Positions 12,123 to 22,691 of a stretch of 64,000 nucleotides of DNA are shown here, piece after piece. The stretch covers positions 138,364,682 to 138,428,681 of the forward strand of contig CM054062.1 in NCBI GenBank assembly GCA_028641055.1. Direction: 5' to 3'. The notes beneath the pieces were generated by a model. It ran no database searches and was not told the DNA's origin. It saw only the letters and a list, made by a program, of their open reading frames with translations. Position 1 is the first letter of the stretch, and each line of letters opens with the position of its first letter. The stretch is from Alopecurus myosuroides (taxonomy: Eukaryota; Streptophyta; Magnoliopsida; Poales; Poaceae). The position numbers were made by a program, and so were the translations under genes.

Positions 12123-12300
12123 CTGATTGTCACGATTTGGTTCTTCGATGGAAGGCTCGGCTGCTGACCATCACCAAACCGTTGCAGCACCAGTTGCCTC
12201 CCCGGTGGCCGACTGGTCGTCACGATTTGCGTCTCCGGCGGCCAAGCCACTAATCATCATGACCAAACCGTTGCAGCACCATTCGCCTCTCCGGTGGCCG
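12123..12300. repeat. Two-copy imperfect tandem repeat, about 88-bp unit
   Basis: Each copy contains a 'gtcacgattt' block, then an 'accaaaccgttgcagcacca' block and ends with 'ccggtggccg'. The copies differ at roughly a quarter of positions. Small frames across it have no recognisable domain. Confidence 0.6.
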
Positions 12301-13022
12301 CTAATCACCATCTTCTCCGAGATCCATCTGTTAAGAGGTACACAATCGTCTAAAAGTTGACGGAATTAATAGAGTAGTTTGGTTTTAACAATTTTGTTTG
12401 TTTTTTACCTATCGGCATACATTAGTTTGACTAAACCTGCAGCAACTTAACATGATCCATAATTCATCAATTTCATTGCACTCGTAGCCTTCTCTGCCTC
12501 AACCTCAATCTTCTCGGGTTGTTGGAGCCTTGGAGGTCATCCTTCTTTGACATCACTGCAATCTAAAAAAGGGTGTCATCTGTTAGTAATTGCCAGATCA
12601 AAAACAACCTAACAAATTGCTTCCGGTAAGATTAAATTGTACCCTAACAAATCACTGGCCATACACATATTCAAAAGATCTTGACAAAAGATTCAAAAGC
12701 TGAGAAAATATACAACAAAAGGTCAAGCAGCTCCAATTGGATCCAGAATTTGGATGTTGGCACTGAAACTGCAACTTGGCACCATCCCAAATACCCAGTA
12801 CAGAAATTATATAGGAATATGTAGGTATACAAACTAAAATCAGAATGATGCTGGTATGAGTTGCAACTACCTCACTTTCAGGTTTCTCTTGAACAACTGG
12901 AAATACTGTAGGTAGTCCCGGTTCCTGGGAATTCGGACTGCCAGCTAGAAGCGATAGCATGCGATTACCTGGCTGACATCGTAGGACTGCTTATTTCATA
13001 CTGAACGATGTCAAATTGCATA

Positions 13023-13500
13023 TCTATACTTCTTATAAAGCAAAACCCCACTAACATGTATTAATGATTTTTATATCTCAACATGCAAGCTATCCATTCT
13101 TCTAGCCAATCAATTGTCCGTGTCATCTCCACTTAAATTTATTAATCACTACATGCAAACTACACATTATCCATTTATTAAACCATCAAATTATTCATAT
13201 TAATAATATAAAATATATACTAAGATCAACTGAAATTTATATATTATCTTGGAAAATATAATGTATCACGTTTCTTATAAATTGTGTTTACAATATAGTG
13301 CAGATTTTAAACCGATCCCCGCAGCAACGCGCGGGGTATCCTTCTAATTTTATAGATATACACTTCAAGTGATGTGAAACCTTTTGGTTTCTAGAATGTC
13401 GTGTCATCATATTTTTCTTACAACGAGTGTCCACATGTATTATATTGACAAACATTATTAAAAATCTAGAACCTGTAGCAACGCACGGGCATTCAACTAG
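13023..13500 (+). mobile_element. Non-autonomous Helitron, about 478 bp
   Basis: Starts TCTATACTTCTTATAAAG after an A (13022) and ends ...GCAACGCACGGGCATTCAACTAG before a T (13501). This matches the grass Helitron pattern of 5' TC, a 3' hairpin just before CTRR, and insertion between A and T without duplication. A second terminus-like hairpin (CCCCGC-loop-GCGGGG, 13317-13338, followed by CTAAT) lies inside. No Rep/helicase coding sequence. Confidence 0.65.
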
Positions 13501-13521
13501 TTCCACATAGCGTAGTAGAAG

Positions 13522-14120
13522 TAGGGATGGCACCCGCAGGGTATGGGTGCGGGTGGAGCCAACCCATACCCATGCCTGCCCCCCTCGAGTTTACCAGTCA
13601 CCCGTGCTCATACCCGTCAACGGGTATAACTTTTTTCATACCCGTCACCCGACAGGGTAAAGGGTTACCCGTGGACAAAAATTCCCATATTAGTAATATA
13701 ACAAATTGAGCCAAAATATGGCCATAAACAACAACATACAATCATAAATTATTTATAAATAGCACCATACTTATAAATAACAACATATTGTAAACAAATC
13801 CACCTTCTCATAAACAACAACACTTGTGCATAAGAAACAACTCATCATGAATGAGAAACAACATCACATAATCATAAACAACAAAAATATGAAATTATGT
13901 TAGGTTTAATTATACAATATGGCCCACTTGACAGAATTTATACGGGTAGAAGGACACGCGGGTATGGCTAGTGCAATCCCATGCCCGTACTCTCTCTGCC
14001 CGATGGGCATGGGATTTTCCCATTTATATACCCATGGGTATTTTTTAGTCCCAGACCCTTACCCAAATAGGGATTTTACCCACAGGGTATCAGGTTACAG
14101 GGTACCCATTGCCATCCCTA
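13522..14120. mobile_element. hAT-type MITE, 599 bp
   Basis: Terminal inverted repeats TAGGGATGGCA... / ...TGCCATCCCTA, extended by a degenerate GGGTACCC-like palindromic region, flanked by a perfect 8-bp target duplication AGTAGAAG at 13514-13521 and 14121-14128. Eight-base duplications are diagnostic of hAT transposons. The AT-rich interior has no transposase, so it is non-autonomous. Confidence 0.85.
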
Positions 14121-14412
14121 AGTAGAAGCCAAATATGCATGAATGGGGCCCACTGCTGACTCAAGATAGAGCAGAAAAATAATTATTTTCCCAATCTAAT
14201 CTTCCATGTCTAGGCATGCAAGACCTCACCGAACGCCCCTCTCTCTCCGTTTCTTTATTCCTTCGGTGGCTTTTAGCATCGACCGCAAGTAGATGCGTCG
14301 GCTCCATCTTTTTCAATTTTGGCATCTCTATTTGGCACCCCTACAATGTTGAAAACCGATGCCAAATTTGCTATTTGGCATCCCTATTTGGCACACACTG
14401 TGGTTGCTCTTA

Positions 14413-15203
14413 TGTACTCGTTCTTTTTTTTTCTCTTTGCATTCGTTCGTTCCACCGGGTGCTTTCGCGTATGCGTGTCTTTTTTCTCGTACCTTAGTTT
14501 CGTACTTTCCCAAAAAACAATGTACACCAGACTAAAGTGTGTATGAAGTATATAAAAAAAGAAAATCTGAAAAGTAAAAAACAATCTAAACTACTCCCTC
14601 TGTATCTAAATATAAGATGTTTTACCGTTATCTAGACAAAACTTATCTAGACATATTTTAGTGTGTAGATTCATGTGTATATTGCACAAAAACATGTCTT
14701 GGCGAGACGAGAATACGTAATTATTCTGGACAATTAAGCCGCCTTTTGGCCAAGGACGGATCAAGGGGGCTCAGACAAACTGATTTTTTACCCATGTATA
14801 CATAAAGCCACTCTCATCGAAGCACGCTTCTTGCTTTACCTTGAATTTCTGGTCAAAAGATGGAATATCCTCGTCAATTTTGACGAGAGAAGGGCCTCCT
14901 TCCTCAAATTGTGCCGCCCTTTCCCACGCATCCGAAACGGATGTATTGGGCTAGCTGGATTGGCTAGGGAAGGGGAAGTTGAATTCTTCCAAGGGAGCAG
15001 AATAGTCCCATGCTCCACCCGCCATTGGTGTGGCAGTGGCAGGGGAAGGTTCTGTTGCCCTGCGAGTAGTAAATTTTTGCTTCTTCCCGTCTTTTCCCTT
15101 CAATGTAGCGGGAGAAAGACTGCAAAGTAAGAAAAGTCGGGAATAAAAATCATAGAGAAAAGGTTTGTCCAAGGAAAGAGGAGATTATGCAAAAAATAGT
15201 AGG
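14413..15203. other. Spacer with a Stowaway-like half element
   Basis: No gene. At about 14596-14690 the sequence CTCCCTCTGTATCTAAATAT with following 'atattttagtgtgtagattc' matches one end of Tc1/Mariner (Stowaway-type) MITEs; the matching right terminus is absent, so it is a remnant. The rest, up to the Copia LTR start, shows nothing I recognise. Confidence 0.45.
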
Positions 15204-16653
15204 TGAAAGCGCATGGTGCCCCCATATGTGGTTTTGGTAATTAATGACAATCCTTATGGAATAATGTTTGCATTGAGTTATCCTTGTAGATCTTGTCCAT
15301 AGGAAAGTTTGGGGTTAATGTGTTGACGTCTACTAGCTTTCATAATGGTCATTGTTATATTCAAGGATTTATATGAAGATTGGCCATGTATAGAGTTGTG
15401 CATATTGCTAGTGTGTCTTGAAGAAAAGGATTAGGTGATCTCTCATGATTATCTTTAAGAAATCATCACTTGAAGTAAGAAGCAAAATATACAAGGTTGA
15501 TCATGCTTGTGATCAACACAAAAAGATACAAGATGTACTAAGTGGATTATGTATCTCGTGGTATGGTAAGAATTGGTCCATATAGCTTTGTGAACTAACA
15601 CATGATATATGTGTATGGTATCTCTATGTGTGGTTAGGTATCTTTCCATGGGCATGCACCAAAAGAAAGATTTCATATATCCCATGGTCTATGTCGTCGT
15701 CAAGCGGTGTTCGTCATCAAGCTTGACGTGGAATCTCAAGTGAAGCATCTCGAAGAAATCCTATGCTTGATGCTTGCCACCCATTTGGAGATTGTGGCCT
15801 TGTAAAGATTTGTCGAGAAGGGTCTCTCCCATAATGGTGTATGGGGGAGCTATTCTCTCCCATAATGGTGTACGGGGGAGCAACTTGCAAGTCTTCATCA
15901 AGCGGAGCATGTGCTAGCAAGCACGATTAAGAAAGAGGATCCAACTTGAGAGAGTCAAGATCTTAATCATCTAGCTCAAGTGGAATGCTCAAGGCAAAGA
16001 TATGATCTTGATAGGTTTTCTGTTTTACCGGTCTCGTGCCTTTGGGAGACCAGGTTATAGGATAGATAGTCGTACTATCAAGAGGGGCTCTCAAGTGAGT
16101 AACTTGATTGAATCGTTATAGAGAGCTCAAACCTTTGCATCCTTTCATATCATCTTTATTTGTTCTTATTTGGCTTTTATCTCCATGGAGTTTTGGTGCT
16201 TGTCGTGATCTTCATGAAAAGCCAAGGTTTATGGAAAACGATTTTGGTAAGAAAAAACTTATTGCGTTTTCGATGGTGAAAATATCCGGTTCAGCTTTGA
16301 GAATGTTTCCACAACTTACATTTGTGTTAACTTCTACATTAATTTGTGTTTGGATAGTCCTTGTTGTTATCTTTCCAACCCAATTAGATTCACCTCATTC
16401 GGAGTTCATTCGCAGAAGTTGTGCGTTTTCGGTGATGGAAGTTTTACCGGTTGTTCCTTTTAGAGAGGTTAAACCTTTCTACATTTGGTTTTAATTTCAA
16501 TTTTTGGTCAGTGATGTTTCTCTTCATGATCTTGTAGTTTTTTTTGTTGCAAACTCAACAAGCCAAAGATCATTGATAACAGATTTCGGACGCAAAAGTT
16601 ATGAGCGTTTAGTATTGGTGTTTCTACGGTTTTCGTCAGGCCGGAATCTCCGG

Positions 16654-16658
16654 TCTTA
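16654..16658. repeat. Target-site duplication TCTTA (left)
   Basis: Identical 5-bp copies at 16654-16658 and 31751-31755 flank the chromovirus, proving a single insertion event into the Copia LTR. Confidence 0.97.
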
Positions 16659-17638
16659 TGTAACATCCCAAGTATGAAAATACCCCTAGAATGTTTGATT
16701 TCCTGTTTAATCAAAGTATTGCATCATGTCATCATGTTTATTTCCTTGTTTGCATTTGTTTACTATTTGTTTTGCATCTGTTTTTATTCTGTTTTCATAA
16801 TTGAATTTCAAACAAATTCAAATGATGTGTTTCATACTTGTCATGTTACAACATTTTTTTCAAATAAAAGTTCAATTAAAACAACCTTTTGTTTCCAATT
16901 ATTCCATAAAGATCAACTAATAAAATGGTGCTTTTATTTCAATTAAATAATTCCAAATTGCCTTCAAATTCAAATCAAATCACCAAACAGCACCCCAATT
17001 TGAAATTATAAGATTGCCAAAACAAATATACTCATTTGTTTCCAATTAAAGTTATTTGGGTCACCCTATTTAAAAATTTGGTTTCAATAATCATTTTAAT
17101 ACTCAAATCATCCAAAAATGAATTAATTTCAAACATCACCCAAATTCAACTTATAAAAATCAGCATTATAACCCAAACCATTTGTTCCTTTTAATCATTA
17201 GGGTTCACCCTAATGAAAACATTGTTTTCATTATTAGTCATTTAATTATCAAATTATTCAAATTCAAACCAATTTATAAAACAGCAAATAAATTTGATTT
17301 TTCAAAAACCTAAGTTGTCAAATGGTAGATGTTGAACTAACAAACTCACAGGAATTTTTCCCAAATTTTTTGCAACTCAAAACCTACCAATTTCTTCCAT
17401 TTCCTTTGCTGCAAAAAAAAAACAGGAGAAATAAAATTCAAAAAATAAAAAAGCGCGCGCGCAGAGGGCAGTGGGCAGCCAGCCCACCTTTTTCTCTTTT
17501 TCCTCGCGCGCAGCCAGCCCACACGGCCCGTACCGGTTCGATCACCGCCCCCGTCGTCTGTTTCATGTACGGCCGTGCATCCACGCATGCCACGGCGGCA
17601 CGGTGATGCAGCAACGGCGATCCGGCGCCCTAGTGGCC

Positions 17639-17646
17639 TATTTAAG
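17639..17646 (+). promoter_or_regulatory. TATA-like box of the chromovirus LTR
   Basis: TATTTAAG within ggccTATTTAAGagct, placed after a GC-rich stretch and before pyrimidine-rich sequence; conserved at 28100-28107 in the 3' LTR. It probably defines the U3/R boundary near 17670. Confidence 0.55.
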
Positions 17647-18191
17647 AGCTACCCTAGCCGCGCCGCAGCCCTAGAACCCTAGGCTCCTGTTTCCCTCGAG
17701 GCCGCCGCCGTTACCCTCTCATCTCGCCGCGTTTCCTCCCTCTCTGTCAGCTCGCCGGAGAAGCACCTGTCTGAATCTCCGACCACCGCAGTCGCCATGG
17801 CACTCCTCCACCCCACCTAGCTCCAGAAATTAAACCCCCACTTCCCCCTCTTCAGTTTGGACACTCGCACGAGCCCGAAGACGCACGGAGTCCACGCCGC
17901 CGTCCGCAGCACCGCCGTCGAGCTCGTTCCCGAGCCTCTGCTTCCACGCCAATGTCGGTGAGCCTCCACCGTTTCCCTCCTCCCTGTCTTGCTCATGTTG
18001 CACGCATCCGCACTGCACATGCATCACCAAACCACCCAGCAGCAACACGGGCACGGTAGCAACGGCGATCGCCGCCGGTGTCATCTTCTCTGACGAAGTG
18101 CAGAAGCGAACGTTCGTCAGTTAACTGCAGTGGCAGATCTGAATCTTAACCTTGTTGCGAAGGTGTTACTGACAAGAAACGATTTCCTACC

Positions 18192-18250
18192 GTACTGGTT
18201 ACAGTCTAACGAGCGCGCAGCGAGGTCACGAGTTCGATCCCTAGCGCTGC
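18192..18250 (+). other. tRNA-like segment (Pol III A/B box-like) inside the LTR
   Basis: 'taccgtactggtta' resembles a tRNA D-arm/A box and 'ggtcacgagttcgatccc' is a good T-arm/B box (GTTCGATCC at 18232-18240). The spacing is shorter than in a full tRNA and the anticodon arm is not intact. The copy at 28652-28710 has a small change just after the B box. It looks like a relic of a tRNA or SINE head. Confidence 0.5.
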
Positions 18251-19447
18251 GAATTAATCCACACCTTTTTCGCGCACCGGCTGACAGGCAGGGCCCACCT
18301 GTCTGTGGCCCTGGCTGCCACGCCAGCCCGCGTGCACGCCACGCTGGCCCCAGGCCCACGGGCAGTGGCTAGGGCTAGAGGGCTGCACGGTAACAAATTA
18401 ATTCCTGCACGTTTCTGTTTTAAAACCAGTCCCTCAAAAATTGCAGTTTGGTCCCTAAACTTAAAAAGTGAATAACTTTTATTTTATAACTCCACTTAAT
18501 AAAAATAAAATATGTGTGTTGGTCTAAATTAAATTATCTACCTATTGGTACCATTTGTTTTCTGTTTTGAAATTTCCAAATGCAATTCAAATTTGAATTC
18601 AAATAATTCAATTGCAATTTGCTAAAATTCATAACTAATTCATTATTAATCCAAATAATGCAAATAAAATATGTTTTCCGTGCTATTTCAAATAACCTTT
18701 TCAAATATAATTTTTTTTTCATGATTTGAATAATTTAAATTGCCTAAATAATTTAAACCTTGTTTAAATCATTTAAATTTGATAAAATCATAACTTGCTC
18801 AAATTAAATTATTTTTGAACATGCAAAATATGTTTTCAAACTAGAAAAGTATAAACTTTTCAAATGTGAGTTTGAATTTATGTTTGGAACAAATATAATT
18901 CAAATAAAATTCATGCTTGTTTTAAATTCATTTAAAACTTGTTTAATATTGTTTCAGTCATAATAAATTCATCCTAACTCCTATTTCAATAATTGAAACA
19001 TGTAATCCAACTAAAATTTGGTATTCTTTTCAAATATGAATTTTGTTATTTGTTTTGAGCATTCTAAGTTGATGAAAACAACAAATACTTGTGTGACATG
19101 TTTAAGTAACCCAAAATTTCCAAACTTAATAAATAATTTCCAAACTTGTTAAATTCCTTTACCACTTGCATCTATTGTTGTTATTTTGTTGTTATCATCA
19201 TGCATGCATCATGATAAGCAAACTTTCACATGTTAATCAATTATAGATCATTTGTTTCCACTTAATCAATGGACCTTTTCCATATGCAATCCAATTGCAT
19301 ATGGGACCATTTAAATTGTGTTACCATGTCAACTAGTTTATTTTGATGCATCCATTAAATTGACATGCATCATCCCATGATTGTGCACTATGCCATGATA
19401 TTGATTGTTTATATTTCTGTCTTGTTTGTTTGCTTCTTCTCGAATAG

Positions 19448-19525
19448 ACGACGACGTTGAGACAGACGATCTTTACGACACCCCTTCTGAGGATCTAGCT
19501 CAGTACCGGGCTGCTGAGTTTGCAG
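19448..19525 (+). other. Exon-like acidic coding piece 'a' in the LTR
   Basis: Flanked by an acceptor-like 'cttctcgaatag' and a donor-like GCAAGT (19526-19531, GC type). One frame reads DDDVETDDLYDTPSEDLAQY... with no stop. Its phase fits piece 'b' at 20752 exactly. Repeated at 29908-29985 in the 3' LTR. The left-end LTR fragment of the window keeps the CAG/GCAAGT border near 360. Splicing is inferred only. Confidence 0.4.
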
Positions 19526-20751
19526 GCAAGTTATCACTCACATGACCCATTGTGTTCCTTTCAACATTGGTTACCGATACTTTCCGTTGTCTATTCCTGC
19601 TAAGCCATAGTAGTAGTTGTTTCTGTTACGAACCTATCACATGAATCCCTTAACCCTGATATTGCCTCACCTCCCCTCCTACAACCCCTTTGTTTGAGCC
19701 AGTGTCTTACTAGCATGCTTAGGTTGTTTTGCTCGAGTCTGTTACCCATTACTTTCAGTTACTATATTTTTATTATGTTCTGGGGGCTCGATGTTTAATC
19801 AATCAATCATGCTAATGTTATTGTTAAATAATAATTTGATGTTAAGGCACCGGCAGGAGGCCCTGTGTGGTTTTGAGGCCTGCTAGTGTCGACCCTAATA
19901 GGAAAAGGGTCTTGTCTACTGATCCATGATGAGCGCACTACCCGCATGTGGGAAGCGAGTATGGGCGCCCCCCTCAATTTGATTCGATTCGCATCTCGTC
20001 CAAATCGCCTCATTTAGTTCGTGTTTTCCATTTTCCGCATGCATGTTTTTGCGAGCCCAGCGCAGGGTGGAACTTTCGTAGTCGGCATATAGGGGGACAC
20101 GTTCTTAGAGTTCTATGAGGGTCCATTTTCTTCTGGGCTCGATTAGCCGTGCGCCCAAGGTGCTTTGGGCTTGATGCGAAGAAGAGTTGAGTTGTGTTGA
20201 GTGCCCCGCTTGGTGGGAGGCATCCCATCTGGCGGGTTATTCATACGTGTACGGCCAAATTGGTGCAACCCTGCAGGGATAAATCTTCTCGAGAAGCCGT
20301 GTTTTCCGCGGTTATGGTTAACTTGGTGGAAGTACTGGCTAACAAGTACTCAGGACAACTTAAACCTAATGATTCACAATCTCACACCCAATGATTAACA
20401 ACTTGACTAGTAATAGGATTATTGCCACAACAACTTGATTCATCTTTAATACAACCGTGTGAGTTATCCTCGGATTGCTTCTTTGGATAAGGGGCGAGAT
20501 CCAGGATGGGTTTGCTTGAAGTTATCTTTCAGTTGGTTACAATACTCGATCTTATCCCCTTTCTGTTAGTGGAAGTTGTAGTCCTCTGTAGTTGGTTAGC
20601 GCAGCCAGTTGCAGCATCTTTTATATCCCCTTTCTTCCGTTGAACCCAAGGCATCTGTGCTTGGTGTTGACGGGCTACACTTTGGTGAACTGTGAGTCTT
20701 GCTTGCCAGTACGTTTATGTACTGACCCCTTTGGGGCTGTGGTTTCCGCAG

Positions 20752-20816
20752 ACTACGCTTACGAGGATCCCAGTGACGGCTACTACATGGAGTTTGACGA
20801 GGCTGCTGACGAGTAG
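20752..20816 (+). other. Exon-like acidic coding piece 'b' in the LTR
   Basis: Preceded by a good acceptor 'gctgtggtttccgcag'. The frame that continues piece 'a' reads YAYEDPSDGYYMEFDEAADE and ends with TAG at 20814-20816. The following sequence has 3'-UTR-like composition. Repeated at 31212-31276, with Met changed to Val. No start exon was identified. Confidence 0.4.
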
Positions 20817-21292
20817 GTAGCGGACCCGGGCAGGATCCGAGACTACGTGGATGGGCTCCGTCTTTATTTCAGTTTCCGGCTTCTTAAGCCTATTTGGATT
20901 TGTCTGTACTCAGACCCTTTGAATGCTTCCGCTGAGATGTAATGATGTTATGTTGGGACATGTGTCCTCTGAATGATTGTATTTGCTATCTCTGCTCTAG
21001 TGAGAGCTATTTGCAACTTATTTCAATCTTTTGTGTCTTAGAGATATGTTGTGCTATCATTCTGTTACAAACCGTTGACGTACCATGTGTGTATGGTATG
21101 AAGTACGTCAATGGTAGTATCCTGATTTCTATGGGATGGTTTACGTCGACACTGAACAGATAGGGGTTGGTTGTCACACATACGTGTGTTGGCCTACTCG
21201 TAAGAGGACGCGGGTGCCGGTAAGCCCCGTAATCCAATCCACTACTGTTCAACGGAACGGCGAGTATCCTCTAGAAGTCCGGGTGCGACAAA

Positions 21293-21305
21293 TGGTATCA
21301 GAGCC
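21293..21305 (+). other. Primer-binding site, initiator tRNA-Met type
   Basis: TGGTATCAGAGCC two bases after the 5' LTR end; complementary to the 3' end of plant initiator tRNA-Met, the usual primer for chromoviruses. Confidence 0.93.
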
Positions 21306-21665
21306 TGTCTGCCTGTAGGATCCCTTTTACTGGTCGCAGTTGAGTCTAGAAACTATTTTGTAACTATATAGGAAAAATGAAACGTGAGAGTAGGAATTCT
21401 GCCATTTTTCTTCTTTCTTCACCCACCCACCCTTTTCTGGTAAGGAAGTGCAACGTTGTTTTCTCTTCTCACCTAAACTTTCAAGTTAGGATTTCACGTG
21501 TTTTGGGTTCTCCGTAGTACCTCAGGAGTTTTTGGTCTCGTGTTTCCCGATGTTGCTTCAATATCCTGTTCTTTTCAACATCCTTTCGTCCGTTGAAATC
21601 TTGTTGTTGCTTTCCACTTCAGTTCTCTACCGGCGTCTAATCAAAACTTCCCCGATCATCTGCAG

Positions 21666-22481
21666 ATGGATCTCAGGTTCTACCCGCAGGTGGTTCGGAT
21701 GACTCGTTGCGAGAGCACCGCCGGTTATCCGGAGATGCTGAGAGACATGGTCACTTATCTGGGGTTCCGTTGGGCACCAGAGTACCAGGTCTACGAGCAG
21801 CAGCGAGAGTTTGACCAGACCTACTACCAGGCTATCGTCTACATTCTGTCAGATGATGGCATGAGTGTAGCCCACCGCTACGAGGCAGTAGGTTCCACAG
21901 TGGATATGGTTGTGCAGCAGGCAGCTTATGTGAGTCTCACCGTCCTTCGTGCTGACTACTGGGGATTTGACGATTCTATTTATCGCCACATCCCCCGTGG
22001 TTACATCACTTCGGAGGGAGCTCACTTCACTCTCTACGACAACTTGGATGTCTACGAGCATGATAACACCAGGCTGCACACCACCGCTCAGTTTGTGAGG
22101 CACAGTGACGCAGTTGCCACCACACTTTCTCAGGAGTTGGCCTCAGTCAGGGAGCAGCTCTACCTTGCTTTGACTCGTCTGGCGACGTACACCACAGACT
22201 TTGTTGGAGATGAGCGCTTTGCACGTTTCCATCAGACAGTTGGACGTAGTTTGCCAGATGCTGGAGGTTACGAGCCGATCAGAGGTCCACTCCTCAACCT
22301 CGAAGCTGGTTACACTGGGATTCCACGCTTTGGAGCACAGGGAGACGACGCTTTCTACTTCACCACACCGAGAGTCGCTCTCAGAGCAGTCCCGATCTAC
22401 GTGGATCGTCGTTCTACCTACTTTCGTGGGATTCCTCCTCACCGTATCTCTCGTCGTACTACTCACCGCCGTCCTGCGTGA
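21666..22481 (+). CDS. Chromovirus accessory ORF upstream of gag, unknown function (dsRBD-like N-terminus)
   Basis: An intact 271-codon frame between the PBS and gag, same strand. I do not recognise a named family; extra ORFs before gag occur in some grass Gypsy elements with long LTRs. Residues about 21-96 follow the alpha-beta-beta-beta-alpha pattern of a double-stranded RNA-binding domain: helix YPEMLRDMVTYLGF, then PEYQV, a strand-rich stretch (YYQAIVYILSDDG) and an Ala/Val-rich helix (VVQQAAYVSLTVLR). The lysines that contact RNA in classic domains are not evident. Residues about 145-215 are predicted helical; the tail is Arg/His-rich and basic (HRISRRTTHRRPA). ATG 21666 is the first in the frame and follows a splice-acceptor-like ctgcag. 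It is intact while gag-pol has a stop. Confidence 0.7.
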   Translation: MDLRFYPQVVRMTRCESTAGYPEMLRDMVTYLGFRWAPEYQVYEQQREFDQTYYQAIVYILSDDGMSVAHRYEAVGSTVDMVVQQAAYVSLTVLRADYWGFDDSIYRHIPRGYITSEGAHFTLYDNLDVYEHDNTRLHTTAQFVRHSDAVATTLSQELASVREQLYLALTRLATYTTDFVGDERFARFHQTVGRSLPDAGGYEPIRGPLLNLEAGYTGIPRFGAQGDDAFYFTTPRVALRAVPIYVDRRSTYFRGIPPHRISRRTTHRRPA

Positions 22482-22691
22482 TGAGCATGGGAGTACCGAT
22501 GTATCCATTCCTAGCTATGTTTAGTTATCCTTTGGCTTTTGAACCATGTATTGGTGTGTTGGATATTATGATGTATTTGAACATGTGATGATGTACCTGT
22601 TGGTTATCTATTCATGCGTCGGAATAATCTCTCTTTCGGTTACCAAGTCTATCCTTTTCTGTTGTTGCGCTAAAATGCATGTCTATTCAGG
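22482..22691 (+). other. Spacer with splice-acceptor-like end before gag
   Basis: T-rich sequence ending 'gcatgtctattcag' immediately before gATGCCGCC of gag, which looks like a plant intron 3' end. Gag may therefore be expressed from a spliced RNA that skips the upstream ORF. This is inference. Confidence 0.35.

Larger units (their letters stand above)
11715..14409. mobile_element. PIF/Harbinger-bounded unit, 2.7 kb, with nested insertions
   Basis: Left end GGGCACCCACGGTGTGGCCA and right end, reverse-complemented, GAGCAACCACAGTGTGTGCC form related inverted termini, flanked by TTA at 11712-11714 and 14410-14412. The termini resemble those of the adjacent MITE. The interior lacks any recognisable transposase frame. 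It contains a two-copy tandem repeat (about 12123-12300), a Helitron (13023-13500) and an hAT MITE (13522-14120). Subtracting the nested elements leaves about 1.6 kb. An alternative is two related MITEs whose outer ends happen to define this span. Confidence 0.6.
16659..21290 (+). repeat. Chromovirus 5' LTR (4632 bp)
   Basis: Begins TGTAACATCCCAAG and ends GTCCGGGTGCGACA. It carries the promoter (TATTTAAG at 17639-17646), a GC-rich segment 17450-18380, a tRNA-like segment (about 18192-18250), an AT-rich tract 18420-19140, and two exon-like coding pieces (19448-19525 and 20752-20816). The LTR is unusually long, with about 3.6 kb downstream of the TATA box. Confidence 0.95.

Noticed and set aside
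13514..14128. CRISPR-like or satellite array because of repeated GGGTAnnGGGT words
   Set aside because: The words belong to the palindromic ends of an hAT MITE with an 8-bp TSD; there is no regular repeat-spacer pattern, and this is a plant genome.
16108..16494. 128-codon hydrophobic frame in the Copia LTR (possible membrane protein)
   Set aside because: Lies in LTR sequence, T-rich, no homology recognised, ends shortly before the chromovirus insertion. Hydrophobicity follows from T-richness.
17322..18372. Several 60-90-codon frames in the chromovirus LTR, some shared by both LTRs
   Set aside because: Shared because the LTRs are duplicates, not because of coding selection; composition is LTR-like and no domain is present.
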